Positions 17,843-27,027 of a stretch of 64,000 nt of DNA are shown in pieces. Source of the DNA: Ruegeria sp. 6PALISEP08 (GTDB lineage: Bacteria > Pseudomonadota > Alphaproteobacteria > Rhodobacterales > Rhodobacteraceae); assembly GCF_001238295.1 (NCBI RefSeq), contig NZ_LGXZ01000005.1:248001-312000 (forward strand). Direction: 5' to 3'. How positions within the stretch are numbered: position 1 is the stretch's first letter; each line of letters opens with the position of its first letter. Below the pieces are notes generated by a model. It saw nothing but the letters and a program-made list of their open reading frames with translations. It did not search any database and had not been told where the DNA came from. Position numbers and translations under genes: made by a program.

Positions 17843-18592
17843 ATGTTCAAACATCTACTTGCCGCGGCAACCCTTGCCGCGATGACCGCGCCAGCCGCTT
17901 TTGCAGCCGATCTGGAGGGCCGCGTCCTCAAGATCGGCACGGATGCGACTTATCCACCGATGGAAACCGTTGATGAAGCAACAGGTGAAATTGTGGGTTT
18001 CGATGTCGACGTCATGAACGCGATTTGCGAGCGCGTGAATTGCGTTCCGAACTTCGTCAACACTGCGTGGGACGGCATCTTTGCCGCGCTTCAACAGGGT
18101 GAGTTCGATCTGGTGATCTCAGGCGTGTCCATCACGCCAGAGCGGGAAGAGACCATGGATTTCTCGGACCCCTACATCGTGGTCAGCCAGGCCATCCTAC
18201 TCCAGGTCGACAATGCCGACATGACGCTGGACGACTTTAAAGCCGGGGGCCAAAAGCTTGCCGCACAGACCGGCACGACCAACGCACAGCTCGCTGAAGA
18301 GCTGGTAGGCCGCGAGAATGTCAGCCTCTACGACAACTTCTCAGCCGCCATTCTTGCCCTGCAAAACGCGGACGTTCAGGGGGTGATCATCGATGGCACC
18401 TCGGCGTCGGCCTATGAGCAAGAGTTTGCAGGCGAGTTGACCGTTGGCATCACCGGCCTGCAATCCGACCCGCTGGGCATCGTCTTTCAGGAGGGCGACC
18501 CAACCGTTGATGCCATCAACGCAGGGCTGGCCGAGATTCAGGAAAACGGTACGCTGGATAAGCTGAAAGCCAAATACTGGGGCACCAACTGA
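17843..18592 (+). CDS. Amino-acid-type ABC transporter substrate-binding protein (SBP_bac_3)
   Basis: 249 residues with a signal peptide cut near AAFAAD, then a family-3 solute-binding fold: LKIGTDATYPPMETVDEATG at the start and the SGVSITPEREETMDFSDPY segment are typical of lysine/arginine/ornithine, glutamine or cystine binding proteins. The ribosome site AGAGGAGA supports the start. It lies in a LacI-regulated operon with a GH42 enzyme, an unusual partner for an amino-acid transporter. A strong hairpin separates it from the permease gene. Confidence 0.85.
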   Translation: MFKHLLAAATLAAMTAPAAFAADLEGRVLKIGTDATYPPMETVDEATGEIVGFDVDVMNAICERVNCVPNFVNTAWDGIFAALQQGEFDLVISGVSITPEREETMDFSDPYIVVSQAILLQVDNADMTLDDFKAGGQKLAAQTGTTNAQLAEELVGRENVSLYDNFSAAILALQNADVQGVIIDGTSASAYEQEFAGELTVGITGLQSDPLGIVFQEGDPTVDAINAGLAEIQENGTLDKLKAKYWGTN

Positions 18593-18611
18593 TCCCATAA
18601 AACTCAATCGA

Positions 18612-18635
18612 CCCCGGCGGAATACTTCGCCGGGG
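18612..18635 (+). repeat. Intercistronic hairpin binding protein-permease
   Basis: CCCCGGCG (18612-18619) pairs perfectly with CGCCGGGG (18628-18635) around an 8-base loop and is followed by CTTTG. It could be a weak terminator or mRNA stabiliser that lowers permease expression relative to the binding protein. Confidence 0.65.
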
Positions 18636-18657
18636 CTTTGAACCAGCGGAGAACCCC

Positions 18658-20304
18658 ATGTCGCGCCTCAGCTCGATCCGCCCGAGCAACCTTGTGTTGC
18701 TCGCAGCAGCGCCGTTCATCATTTATCTGTTTGCCACCTCGTCCAAATACTTGCGATCTCTGGTCGCCATTCTGGGGATCGGCAACAACGCGGTGCCGAT
18801 TTTTGTCGGGTTCCTTCTGATCCTGACGACGGCGATTTTGGGCTATCTCTGCGCCCGCCATTTGCGCTTCCAGTCGCAGGCACCAGCCTGGTTGCGCGCG
18901 GCGGCATTGGCTGCGTTTCCGGCGGCGGTCGGGCTATCGATACTTGCTGTTGTTGCACCTCAGATTCTCATGCCCTTCGCCGAGTCGGTGTTCTTTCATG
19001 CGCTCAGCGAAAACACATCAACGCTTATTGACCGGTCCAACCAAACCTGGGTTTTGTTCCCAGAGGTGGTGGTACAGGTTCAGACCGGGCTGCAAATCCT
19101 GCTGGTGATCTACGCGGTGGTCATCGCACTGTGCTTGGTATCCGGCCGTCTGAACAACCCGTCGCGCGGCTATGCTCAAATCGGGTTTGAGGTCCTGACC
19201 GGAGCCACTTTGTTCTATTTGATGTTCATGGCGCATTGGCAGTTTGCCACCGGCGTTGCCATTACATTCCGCGCCGCGATCTTTGCGTATATCTTCGCAG
19301 CGATCCTCGGGCTGATCTGGGTGGGGTTGCAATCGTTCAAACCCAAGGCACGCACCACGATGGTGTATGGCGCGATTAGCCTGGCCTTGTTGGGCGTCTC
19401 AGCCTTCTTTTTCATGCAGCCACAGGTGCATTATGTCCTCGTCGGCAGCACCGAAGCCCGAATTGCCGTCGTGCGCGGTACCCCACAGGCGCAGGCTGAC
19501 ATCATCCGTTTCGGCGAATTCAAAGGTGGCGGAGAACAACAATATCGCATCCGCAGTGCGACGGATGCCGCTTCGGCCCTTGACCAAATCGAAACCGTCG
19601 ACAGCGTCTCTGGCGCGTTTGTCCCAATTGAGGCGCACACGCAGGGCTATCCTGTGCTCTGGCAAACCAGCTTTTTGCCCGACAAATTTCGCAATCCTGC
19701 GCTGGCCTTTGCAGTCTTTGGCCTTTTGCTATTGACGCTGACCATTGGTGGCGCACAGCACAAACTGCACCCCCTGGCGGTCGGGGCAGAGTTCTTTGTA
19801 GATACGATCCGCGGCATCCCGATGCTGGTGATCATCCTTTATATCGGCCTGCCTCTGGCTGGTGCGGTCAAGGACGCCACAGGCGGCGGCATCGACATGA
19901 CCAATATGACGCGCGGCATCATCGCCATCTCGGTCGGATATTCCGCCTATATGGCCGAAATCTTCCGATCCGGGATCGAAGCCATACCCAAAGGGCAGTT
20001 GGAGGCGGGCAGCTCTTTGGGCTTGTCTCGATGGCAGACTGCTCGGCTAATCGTCTTGCCGCAAGCATTGCGGATCGTGACCCCCCCCTTGGGCAACGAA
20101 TTCATAGCAATGATCAAGGATACCTCGTTGTTATCGATCCTGTCCGTCCGTGACATGACCCAAAGGATGCGAGAGTTTCAGGCAGCAAGTTTCCTGCCTT
20201 TCGCCCCCTTCAATACGGCGGCCATACTTTATGTCGTGATTACGTTGGGTTGCGCCAGCTTCCTGAAGTGGATCGAACGCCGTGCCGCAAAGGACACCAG
20301 ATGA
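18658..20304 (+). CDS. Enlarged HisM-type amino-acid ABC transporter permease
   Basis: 548 residues, more than twice the usual 220-250. The C-terminal 200 residues are a normal HisM/GlnP permease with the EAA loop KGQLEAGSSLGLSRWQTARL (445-464). The N-terminal 250 residues contain about seven additional membrane segments, and residues 253-344 form a soluble segment, probably extracytoplasmic. No ATPase gene lies nearby, so one must be supplied from elsewhere. The stop overlaps the GH42 start by four bases. Extended permeases exist in this superfamily, but the role of this N-terminal part is unknown. Confidence 0.83.
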   Translation: MSRLSSIRPSNLVLLAAAPFIIYLFATSSKYLRSLVAILGIGNNAVPIFVGFLLILTTAILGYLCARHLRFQSQAPAWLRAAALAAFPAAVGLSILAVVAPQILMPFAESVFFHALSENTSTLIDRSNQTWVLFPEVVVQVQTGLQILLVIYAVVIALCLVSGRLNNPSRGYAQIGFEVLTGATLFYLMFMAHWQFATGVAITFRAAIFAYIFAAILGLIWVGLQSFKPKARTTMVYGAISLALLGVSAFFFMQPQVHYVLVGSTEARIAVVRGTPQAQADIIRFGEFKGGGEQQYRIRSATDAASALDQIETVDSVSGAFVPIEAHTQGYPVLWQTSFLPDKFRNPALAFAVFGLLLLTLTIGGAQHKLHPLAVGAEFFVDTIRGIPMLVIILYIGLPLAGAVKDATGGGIDMTNMTRGIIAISVGYSAYMAEIFRSGIEAIPKGQLEAGSSLGLSRWQTARLIVLPQALRIVTPPLGNEFIAMIKDTSLLSILSVRDMTQRMREFQAASFLPFAPFNTAAILYVVITLGCASFLKWIERRAAKDTR

Positions 20305-22277
20305 GCAAGCTTGAGTTGGGGGTTTGCTATTACCCTGAACAATGGGACCCGTCCGAATGGCGCGATGACGCCAAACGCATGGTCGAGATGGGGCTGGATT
20401 GGGTGCGCATTGCCGAATTCACCTGGGGCTTGATCGAACCCGCGCGCGGGCAATTCCACTGGGATTGGCTTGATGAGGTGATCGAGGTTCTGGGGCAAGC
20501 CGGGCTAAAGATCATGATGTCGACTCCGACGGCAGCCCCGCCAAAGTGGCTGATCGATGAGCATCCTGAAATCCTGCCGGTCGGACCGGATGGTCGGGTC
20601 AGGGGATATGGCTCGCGCAGACATTATTGCTTTTCCAGCCAGATTTATCTGGCCGAGGCCCAAAGAATTGCCACCGAGTATGCCCGCAGATATGGGAAGA
20701 ACCCTCATGTCCATGCGTGGCAGATCGACAATGAATACAACGATCACGATACGGTGCTCAGCTATTCAGATGCAGCATGCAGCGGCTTTCGACACTGGCT
20801 GGAACAGCGATACGGAACAATCGACGCACTGAACCAAGCGTGGGGAACTGTGTTCTGGGGATCGCTTTATTCCGGATTTGACCAGATCGAACTGCCCAAC
20901 GGTCTGGTCGCGGCCCCGAACCCAACCCATGCGTTGGACTTCATGCGCTATTCATCGGACAGGGTGCGTCTATTCAACAGGGCGCAGGTCGACATTCTGC
21001 GGATCCATGCTCCGGGTCGCGACATCACGCACAACTTCATGGCAGGCAGTTTCGAGTTCGACCATCACGCCGTTGCCGCCGATTTGGATGTTGTTGGCTT
21101 TGACAGTTACCCGCTGGGCAACCTGATGGGCTCGACCATGCCCGACGACGAAAAGCGTCGCTATTTGCGGACAGGTGCACCGGATTACCAAGGCTTTCAC
21201 TGCGATCTCTACCGCAGTCAGGGACGCGGACGGATGTGGATTCTAGAACAGCAGCCGGGTCCAGTGGACTGGGCGGCCTCGAACCCTTCTCCGGCAGAGG
21301 GAATGGTGCGGCTCTGGACTTGGGCGGCTTATGCGCATGGTGCGCAAGCGGTGATGTTTTTTCGATGGCGACAGGCAAAATACGCACAGGAGCAATACCA
21401 TTCGGCTTTGCTGCGTTCGGATAACAACCTGGATCAAGCGGCCGTTGAATTGGCACAGATCGTCAAGGATCGCGAAACTTTGCCACCTGCGGCGCGACGA
21501 AAGGCCAAGGTGGCGATGCTTCTGGATTACAGTTCGATCTGGGCGGCAGACATCCTGCCTCATGATGATGACTTCCCGAACAGTCACATTTTCCGCGAAT
21601 GGTATGCCAGTTTGCGTCAACTCGGCGTAGACGTCGATTTCCTAGGCCCAGAAGATGATCCAGACGGCTATGCGCTGATCCTTCTGCCGCAGAGCATGAT
21701 TATGAGTACAGATCTCGCCGCCAAACTCACAGCTTCGGGCGCGAAACTTGTGATTGGGGCTCGGTCCGGCAGCAAAACACCACAGATGCACACACCCGAT
21801 AATCTGGCGCCCGGCGCGTTGGCTGCGCTGACCGGAGTACGTGTCACGCGCGTCGAGTCGCTGCCCGCTCTGGCACAAGAGTACGTGCAACTGACCAACG
21901 GCCAGCGGTACACTTTCACAGGTTGGCGCGAAATTGTTGAAACAAAGGAAGGCATCCTGGCACGCTTTGACAGCAGCTATTGCGATGGAAGTCCTGCAAT
22001 TGTCAGATCGGACCGCGCAACTTATCTGGCCATGCTACCGCGCGGTACGTTTTTACAGTCCATTTTGAAACAGGCTTTGGATTGGGCAGGGTTGAAAACT
22101 CTGGAGTGTGACCCCGACATGCGCATTGCCCGACGCGGCACATTGCATTTTGCGTTTAATTTTGGTGACATTCCTAAATCTCTGCCTGCCGGGGATCATC
22201 GTACATTCTTGATAGGAACTGACCCTGTAAATGTTGGGGATTTGGCAGTTTGGCAAGAAAATGGGCCACCCAAATAG
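20301..22277 (+). CDS. GH42 beta-galactosidase
   Basis: 658-residue GH42 enzyme. The N-terminal barrel begins LGVCYYPEQW, carries acid/base E145 in WQIDNEYN and nucleophile E316 in WILEQQPG, and is followed by the trimerisation and C-terminal beta domains. It has no signal peptide, so it would act on imported short beta-galactosides. The ATG at 20301 overlaps the permease stop (ATGA); the longer open frame would begin deep in that gene. A clear paralog lies at 27008-28924 on the other strand. Confidence 0.9.
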   Translation: MSKLELGVCYYPEQWDPSEWRDDAKRMVEMGLDWVRIAEFTWGLIEPARGQFHWDWLDEVIEVLGQAGLKIMMSTPTAAPPKWLIDEHPEILPVGPDGRVRGYGSRRHYCFSSQIYLAEAQRIATEYARRYGKNPHVHAWQIDNEYNDHDTVLSYSDAACSGFRHWLEQRYGTIDALNQAWGTVFWGSLYSGFDQIELPNGLVAAPNPTHALDFMRYSSDRVRLFNRAQVDILRIHAPGRDITHNFMAGSFEFDHHAVAADLDVVGFDSYPLGNLMGSTMPDDEKRRYLRTGAPDYQGFHCDLYRSQGRGRMWILEQQPGPVDWAASNPSPAEGMVRLWTWAAYAHGAQAVMFFRWRQAKYAQEQYHSALLRSDNNLDQAAVELAQIVKDRETLPPAARRKAKVAMLLDYSSIWAADILPHDDDFPNSHIFREWYASLRQLGVDVDFLGPEDDPDGYALILLPQSMIMSTDLAAKLTASGAKLVIGARSGSKTPQMHTPDNLAPGALAALTGVRVTRVESLPALAQEYVQLTNGQRYTFTGWREIVETKEGILARFDSSYCDGSPAIVRSDRATYLAMLPRGTFLQSILKQALDWAGLKTLECDPDMRIARRGTLHFAFNFGDIPKSLPAGDHRTFLIGTDPVNVGDLAVWQENGPPK

Positions 22278-22411
22278 GCTATCTGAATGGGCTCTTACTA
22301 AGAACTGGACTTAAGGTTTTTGGAAACTGTCACTTTTGGACTGCCGAACTGACAAAGAAAGTCCTATAAATAAAAAACAAAAACAAAACAGTCCATCATG
22401 GGAGAATACTA

Positions 22412-23536
22412 ATGACTGATAAATCAACTCTTTCCAGACGCACGGTGCTAAAGGGCGCGGGTGCTGCTGCTTTGGCGGCGCCGCTTTACAGCAAAAGCGC
22501 GCTGGCATCGTCGGGTGAGATCAACATTCTGATGTGGTCGGATTATCTTCCGCCCAGCTTCATCGAAGAGTTCGAGACTCTGACCGGCATCAAGGTAAAC
22601 TACACCGGCATCGGTTCGAACGAAGAAATCATCAACAAGATGAAGGCCACCAAGGGCCAGGGTTTTGACATCGTTTCGCCAACCAACAACCGCTCTTTGC
22701 AGTGGGAACCGCTGGAGCTGCTTCAGCCATTTGACATGAACAAGGTTCCGATTGATCTGGTGAACCCTGCCATGGCCAAAATCGGCACCGACGCCTGGGA
22801 CTTTGGTGGATCCGGTGCGCATTGGCTGCCGCATATCTGGGGCACCGAGGGCATTGCATACCGCACCGACTTGTGGCTGCCGGAAGGTGATGCGCCGTCT
22901 TATGGCGACGTTTGGGCGGAAGCAAACGCGGGCAAGACAATGGGCCGCGCGCATTCGATGATGCTGGGCGCAGGTCTGTACATGGAACGCGCAGGCGAAA
23001 TGGAGCCGGGCTCGGTCTGGGCCGCATACGGTGATGAAGACACCATGCGCAAGGTTTGGGGCCAGATCACCGACTGGTGTGTCGCGCGCAAGGATCGTAT
23101 CAAGCTGATCTGGAACGACGCTGACACACAGAAAAACGGTCTGCTGAACGAAGGTGTCGTTGTTGGTCAAACCTGGGACGGCCCGCCACTGGCGCTTAAG
23201 TCCGCCGGTGAACCGGTGCACTATCAGGCACCCGTCGAAGGAGCGATGGCTTGGGTTGACGGTATGTCGATTCCGAGCGGCGCGGCGAACATCGACCAGA
23301 TCTACGCCTTCGTCGACTTCGCCTATCAGGCCAAGCCTGCCGGTGTTGCCATCGACAGCCACGGGTATAACTCGCCAGTTCTGGGTGCAGACCAGTATTC
23401 AGGCGACACCTACAAAAAGAACTTTGCCGAGGCCTATCCGGGCGACTCGCTGGCCAACCTTAACCCGTGGCCGGCCGAAGCACCTTGGTATGCTGAAACA
23501 CGGACCGAGTTCGTCAACAAGTTCAAGAGCGCTTAA
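22412..23536 (+). CDS. Polyamine-type ABC transporter substrate-binding protein (PotD/PotF family)
   Basis: 374 residues with a twin-arginine signal (SRRTVLKGAGAAALAAP) ending near ALASSG, so export in folded form is likely. The mature part is a PotD/PotF-type binding fold starting EINILMWSDYLPPSFIEEFE. It is the first gene of a four-gene operon with PotA-, PotB- and PotC-like partners. Putrescine or spermidine is the family default, but roseobacter relatives include transporters for other small amines, so the ligand is open. A GGGAGA ribosome site precedes the ATG. Confidence 0.85.
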   Translation: MTDKSTLSRRTVLKGAGAAALAAPLYSKSALASSGEINILMWSDYLPPSFIEEFETLTGIKVNYTGIGSNEEIINKMKATKGQGFDIVSPTNNRSLQWEPLELLQPFDMNKVPIDLVNPAMAKIGTDAWDFGGSGAHWLPHIWGTEGIAYRTDLWLPEGDAPSYGDVWAEANAGKTMGRAHSMMLGAGLYMERAGEMEPGSVWAAYGDEDTMRKVWGQITDWCVARKDRIKLIWNDADTQKNGLLNEGVVVGQTWDGPPLALKSAGEPVHYQAPVEGAMAWVDGMSIPSGAANIDQIYAFVDFAYQAKPAGVAIDSHGYNSPVLGADQYSGDTYKKNFAEAYPGDSLANLNPWPAEAPWYAETRTEFVNKFKSA

Positions 23537-23549
23537 GCGTTTCGAAACC

Positions 23550-23576
23550 TTGCCCTTCGCGATCTGCGGGGGGCAA
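23550..23576 (+). repeat. Intercistronic hairpin potD-like/potA-like
   Basis: TTGCCC (23550-23555) can pair with GGGCAA (23571-23576), with an inner CGC/GCG pairing. It has no T tract. It lies directly after the binding-protein gene and may stabilise that part of the mRNA. Confidence 0.45.
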
Positions 23577-23653
23577 TCATCTGTGCGCCGCTCCGGCGTA
23601 ACGGACAGTTATGTGGTGCGGTGATAATACGCGCCTCAGGGGAGATACCAAAA

Positions 23654-24766
23654 ATGAGTGCAGGGGTCGGAGTCGATCTGGAAAACCTGTGGATCCGTTT
23701 CGGTGACTTCGTCGCCGTGCGCGATGCAAACGTCAACATAAACGGGGGCGATTTCTTTTCGTTCCTCGGACCGTCTGGCTGCGGTAAAACAACCATCTTA
23801 AGGGCTGTTTCAGGTTTTCTTGAGCCCAGCGAAGGCAACGTTCTGATCGGTGGCAAAAACATGCGAGGTATTGGGCCAAACAAGAGGCCCACCGCACTGA
23901 TCTTTCAAAACCTTGCGCTGTTCCCATTGATGAAGGTCTGGGAAAACATCACGTTTTCGATGGAAATCAAAGGTGCCAGCAGCGCCGAGCGCCGCAAGCG
24001 CGCTGATGAGCTTCTGGACATGATCGCGCTGCCAGAGCAGGGCGACAAACTGCCCAGCGAATTGTCAGGCGGTCAGCGCCAACGTGTTGCTATAGCCCGT
24101 GCTTTGTGCGCCGAGCCTGACGTTCTGTTGCTGGATGAACCGCTGTCGGCACTTGACCTAAAACTGCGCCAACACATGCGGACCGAGCTACGTGAAATTC
24201 AAAAGCGCGTCGGCATCACATTTATTTATATCACCCATGACCAGGGCGAAGCGCTGACCATGTCGGACAATATCGCTGTTATGCGCGCGGGTGTAATCGA
24301 TCAGATTGCCAATGGTAAGACCATCTACAATGACCCCAACACGGCTTTTGCGGCCTCTTTTGTCGGCGAAAACAACGTGTTTCGCGGCAAAGTTAAACAA
24401 GTCATGGGCAATGAGGCTCTGATTGCGACCAATCGCTCGGGCGATCTGGTGGCGCGGATTTCGACAACCAATCAAGGCAAGATGAAGGAAGGCGACGACG
24501 CAATGATGTTCGTACGCCCCGAAGCCTTTGCTATTGCACCCGATGGCGCCTCAGGCGATCATTTCGTCACGGCGCGTGTCAACCACGAAGAGTTCGAAGG
24601 CAACGCCTTTAACATCTTTACCGAAGGTGAAGGTGGGAAAGAGATCAAAGTGTCGATCCCGAATCACGGACAGTCTTTCGACGATCACACCGGACAGAAC
24701 ATCACGTTGGAATACGAGACGCATAACGCCGTCATCGTCCCGGCGGGTGAACTGGCCGCAGAATAA
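23654..24766 (+). CDS. Polyamine-type ABC transporter ATP-binding protein (PotA family)
   Basis: 370 residues. Walker A GPSGCGKTT, Q-loop in IFQNLALFPLMK, signature [16 protein letters not shown], Walker B VLLLDEPLSALD and switch ITHDQGEA are all intact, followed by a TOBE domain of about 130 residues. I chose the ATG at 23654, preceded by GGGGAG, over the upstream in-frame start at 23621. It energises the permease pair encoded directly downstream. Confidence 0.88.
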   Translation: MSAGVGVDLENLWIRFGDFVAVRDANVNINGGDFFSFLGPSGCGKTTILRAVSGFLEPSEGNVLIGGKNMRGIGPNKRPTALIFQNLALFPLMKVWENITFSMEIKGASSAERRKRADELLDMIALPEQGDKLPSELSGGQRQRVAIARALCAEPDVLLLDEPLSALDLKLRQHMRTELREIQKRVGITFIYITHDQGEALTMSDNIAVMRAGVIDQIANGKTIYNDPNTAFAASFVGENNVFRGKVKQVMGNEALIATNRSGDLVARISTTNQGKMKEGDDAMMFVRPEAFAIAPDGASGDHFVTARVNHEEFEGNAFNIFTEGEGGKEIKVSIPNHGQSFDDHTGQNITLEYETHNAVIVPAGELAAE

Positions 24767-24778
24767 GGGGACCAACTC

Positions 24779-25699
24779 ATGCCCCAGTTTTTGAAAGATT
24801 TCTTCAATCGCAACGGTACCGGTATGGGGTTGGCGATCCTGGGCCTAGTCCTGTTCTGGACAATCGGCCTGATCATCCTGCCGCAGTTGTCGATGCTGGA
24901 CTTTTCGTTCCGTCCGAACCTGCCACCGCCAGAGATTGGCGGTCCCAAGGACGTCTATACTCTGGAAAACTATAAATACCTGATTTACGGCCCCGAGGGC
25001 GGCAGTCAGGACTATAACACAGTCGACCTGAGGGTGTTCTTCCGCACCCTCGTGGCGGCCGTGTGCGTCACGATTTTCAACCTGATCATCTGCTATCCGA
25101 TTGCCTACTACTTGGGACAATCCGAAGGCAGCCATATCCGCATCTTTGCGATCATGCTGATCATTCCCTATTGGATCAACGAAATCCTGCGCGCCTTTGC
25201 GCTTCGCATAATCTTCGGTGAAACCGGCGTTCTGAATACGTTGTTCATGGGCTTGGGGATATGGGATACACCGTTCGACTTCATCCGCAACGATATCGCG
25301 CTCTATGCGGGTCTGGGCTATGCCTACATCCTGCTGATGATCTTCCCGATGTATAACGTCATTGAAAGTCTGGACAAAAACCAGATCGAGGCTGCCCGCG
25401 ACTTGGGCGCACCGTGGTGGCGGATACATTGGCGCGTGGTCATACCTTATGCCAAGCCGGGCATCAGTTCGGGCTGCACCATGGTGTTCATGCTGAGCGC
25501 CGGTGCGTTGGCCGCGCCGCAGATTTTGGGCGGACCGTCGAGCCTGTGGTTCACGCAGCTGATCTATCAACAGTTCAACGACAACAATGACTGGCCACAA
25601 GGTGCCGCCTACGCGATCGTTCTGCTGGTCACCTGTATCCTGTTCGTGCTGGCAATGATGCGCCTGTTCAAGGTGAACATGGGGGATATCGGGAAATGA
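24779..25699 (+). CDS. Polyamine-type ABC transporter permease (PotB family)
   Basis: 306-residue inner-membrane permease with six predicted membrane segments and the EAA loop DKNQIEAARDLGAPWWRIHW. AAGGGGA serves as ribosome site. The last bases overlap the next permease gene (ATGA), so the two half-pores should be made in equal amounts. A soluble insertion at about residues 50-90 (PEIGGPKDVYTLENY region) lies after the first segment, as in PotB/PotH relatives. Confidence 0.87.
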   Translation: MPQFLKDFFNRNGTGMGLAILGLVLFWTIGLIILPQLSMLDFSFRPNLPPPEIGGPKDVYTLENYKYLIYGPEGGSQDYNTVDLRVFFRTLVAAVCVTIFNLIICYPIAYYLGQSEGSHIRIFAIMLIIPYWINEILRAFALRIIFGETGVLNTLFMGLGIWDTPFDFIRNDIALYAGLGYAYILLMIFPMYNVIESLDKNQIEAARDLGAPWWRIHWRVVIPYAKPGISSGCTMVFMLSAGALAAPQILGGPSSLWFTQLIYQQFNDNNDWPQGAAYAIVLLVTCILFVLAMMRLFKVNMGDIGK

Positions 25700-26967
25700 A
25701 TAATTCCTTCCTCCGCATAAGCATCTGGGTCTATCTGGTGCTCTTCTTCCTGTATCTGCTGGGACCGCTTGTGATCATGTCGATCACCGCGTTCAACTCG
25801 TCGGGTTTCCCACGGATGAGCCCTTGGGAGTGTCTGACCTTCCAGTGGTTTGGTGAACTGTTTCAGGATCAGCGTATCCTGAACGGTATCAAGAACTCGC
25901 TGATCATCGGGCTCGGTACGGTGGTCTTGTCCGTGGCCATGGGACTGGCAGGTGCGCTGATGCTGACGCAGATCTGGCCTAAACTGCGCGCGACCTACTA
26001 TACGGTCATCATCGCACCGATCCTGATCCCGGGCGTGGTTTTGGGTATCTCGACGCTGGTGTTTTGGGATCGGATCAACCGGATGCTGGGACTGGGCGCG
26101 GATAGCTTCCTGTCGAACGGCATCTTCCTGACGGTGATCGGCCAGTCCACCTTTATCGCCAGCTATTGCATGCTGGTTCTGGTGGCGCGATTGCAGCGCT
26201 ATGACATGGCTCTGACAGAAGCAGCCTTGGATCTGGGCGCCACGCATGCACAGGCGTTCCGCAAGATTCTGCTGCCGTTCATGCGCCCGGCGATTGCCTC
26301 AGCGGCGGTATTGGCGTTCCTTGCATCGTTCGAGAACTACAACACCACCACCTTCACTTTTGGTGAGTACCCAACACTGACGATCGAGCTGGCCCAGAAG
26401 GTCCGCTATGGTATCACACCCGCGATCTCGGCGCTGGCATTCATCATCGTGGCGCTGACGGTGTTCTTTGCCTTGCTGAACGAGGCGAAGCTCAAGCGTC
26501 AGGAACTGGTGGCAGCGGCGCGCAAGAACGCGACGGTTGAGGAACTGGCAGGCAAGATCAAACTGCCCAGCTTCTTTGCCGGTAACATGGCAGCGGTTCT
26601 GCTGGTCGTATTCGCTATTGCAACGATCACGGTTGTCGGCACTGCTACGGCCTACGACCCTGGTCAGTGTATCGCCGACGTGCGCGAGCAGAAGCAACTG
26701 GAGGCCGAACAGCGCATTCAGGAACTGCGCAAGCAGCGTGAAGAACGTCGCGAGCAACGCGAAGCTGAAGAAGCTGAACAGGGTGGGGCGCAATCCACGC
26801 CTAAGCCCTCAAACAACAGTGGTTTTGGAAACGTGTTTGCCCCGAACTCTCTAGGTGGAGACGAAGGCGAAAGCGACGATGGTTCGTCCGACGCAGACCC
26901 AGCCCCGTCGAACAACAGCGGGTTCGGAAACGTCTTCGACCCCAACAGCCTGCAAAACGACGAGTAG
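25696..26967 (+). CDS. Polyamine-type ABC transporter permease (PotC family) with C-terminal extension
   Basis: 423 residues; PotC proteins are normally 260-280. Residues 1-265 are a standard permease with six membrane segments and the EAA-like loop LTEAALDLGATHAQAFRKIL. Then come an additional membrane segment (about 294-316), a charged coiled coil rich in Arg, Glu and Gln (328-362), and a low-complexity tail with two copies of PSNNSGFGNVF(A/D)PNSL at 371-386 and 404-419. A seventh membrane segment would place the tail in the periplasm. There is no frameshift or change in strand. The extension's role is unknown. Confidence 0.87.
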   Translation: MNNSFLRISIWVYLVLFFLYLLGPLVIMSITAFNSSGFPRMSPWECLTFQWFGELFQDQRILNGIKNSLIIGLGTVVLSVAMGLAGALMLTQIWPKLRATYYTVIIAPILIPGVVLGISTLVFWDRINRMLGLGADSFLSNGIFLTVIGQSTFIASYCMLVLVARLQRYDMALTEAALDLGATHAQAFRKILLPFMRPAIASAAVLAFLASFENYNTTTFTFGEYPTLTIELAQKVRYGITPAISALAFIIVALTVFFALLNEAKLKRQELVAAARKNATVEELAGKIKLPSFFAGNMAAVLLVVFAIATITVVGTATAYDPGQCIADVREQKQLEAEQRIQELRKQREERREQREAEEAEQGGAQSTPKPSNNSGFGNVFAPNSLGGDEGESDDGSSDADPAPSNNSGFGNVFDPNSLQNDE

Positions 26968-26990
26968 CGTCGTAGGTTGATAGCCAAGGC

Positions 26991-27027
26991 ATCCGCCCGG
27001 ATCAGGATCAAATCTGTCCGGGCGGAT
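26991..27027. terminator. Inverted repeat between convergent operons
   Basis: ATCCGCCCGGA (26991-27001) and TCCGGGCGGAT (27017-27027) form an 11-base perfect stem between the converging Pot and galactoside operons, overlapping the last codons of the GH42 gene. Neither side has a T tract, so it may act as a processing or bidirectional stop structure. Confidence 0.5.
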
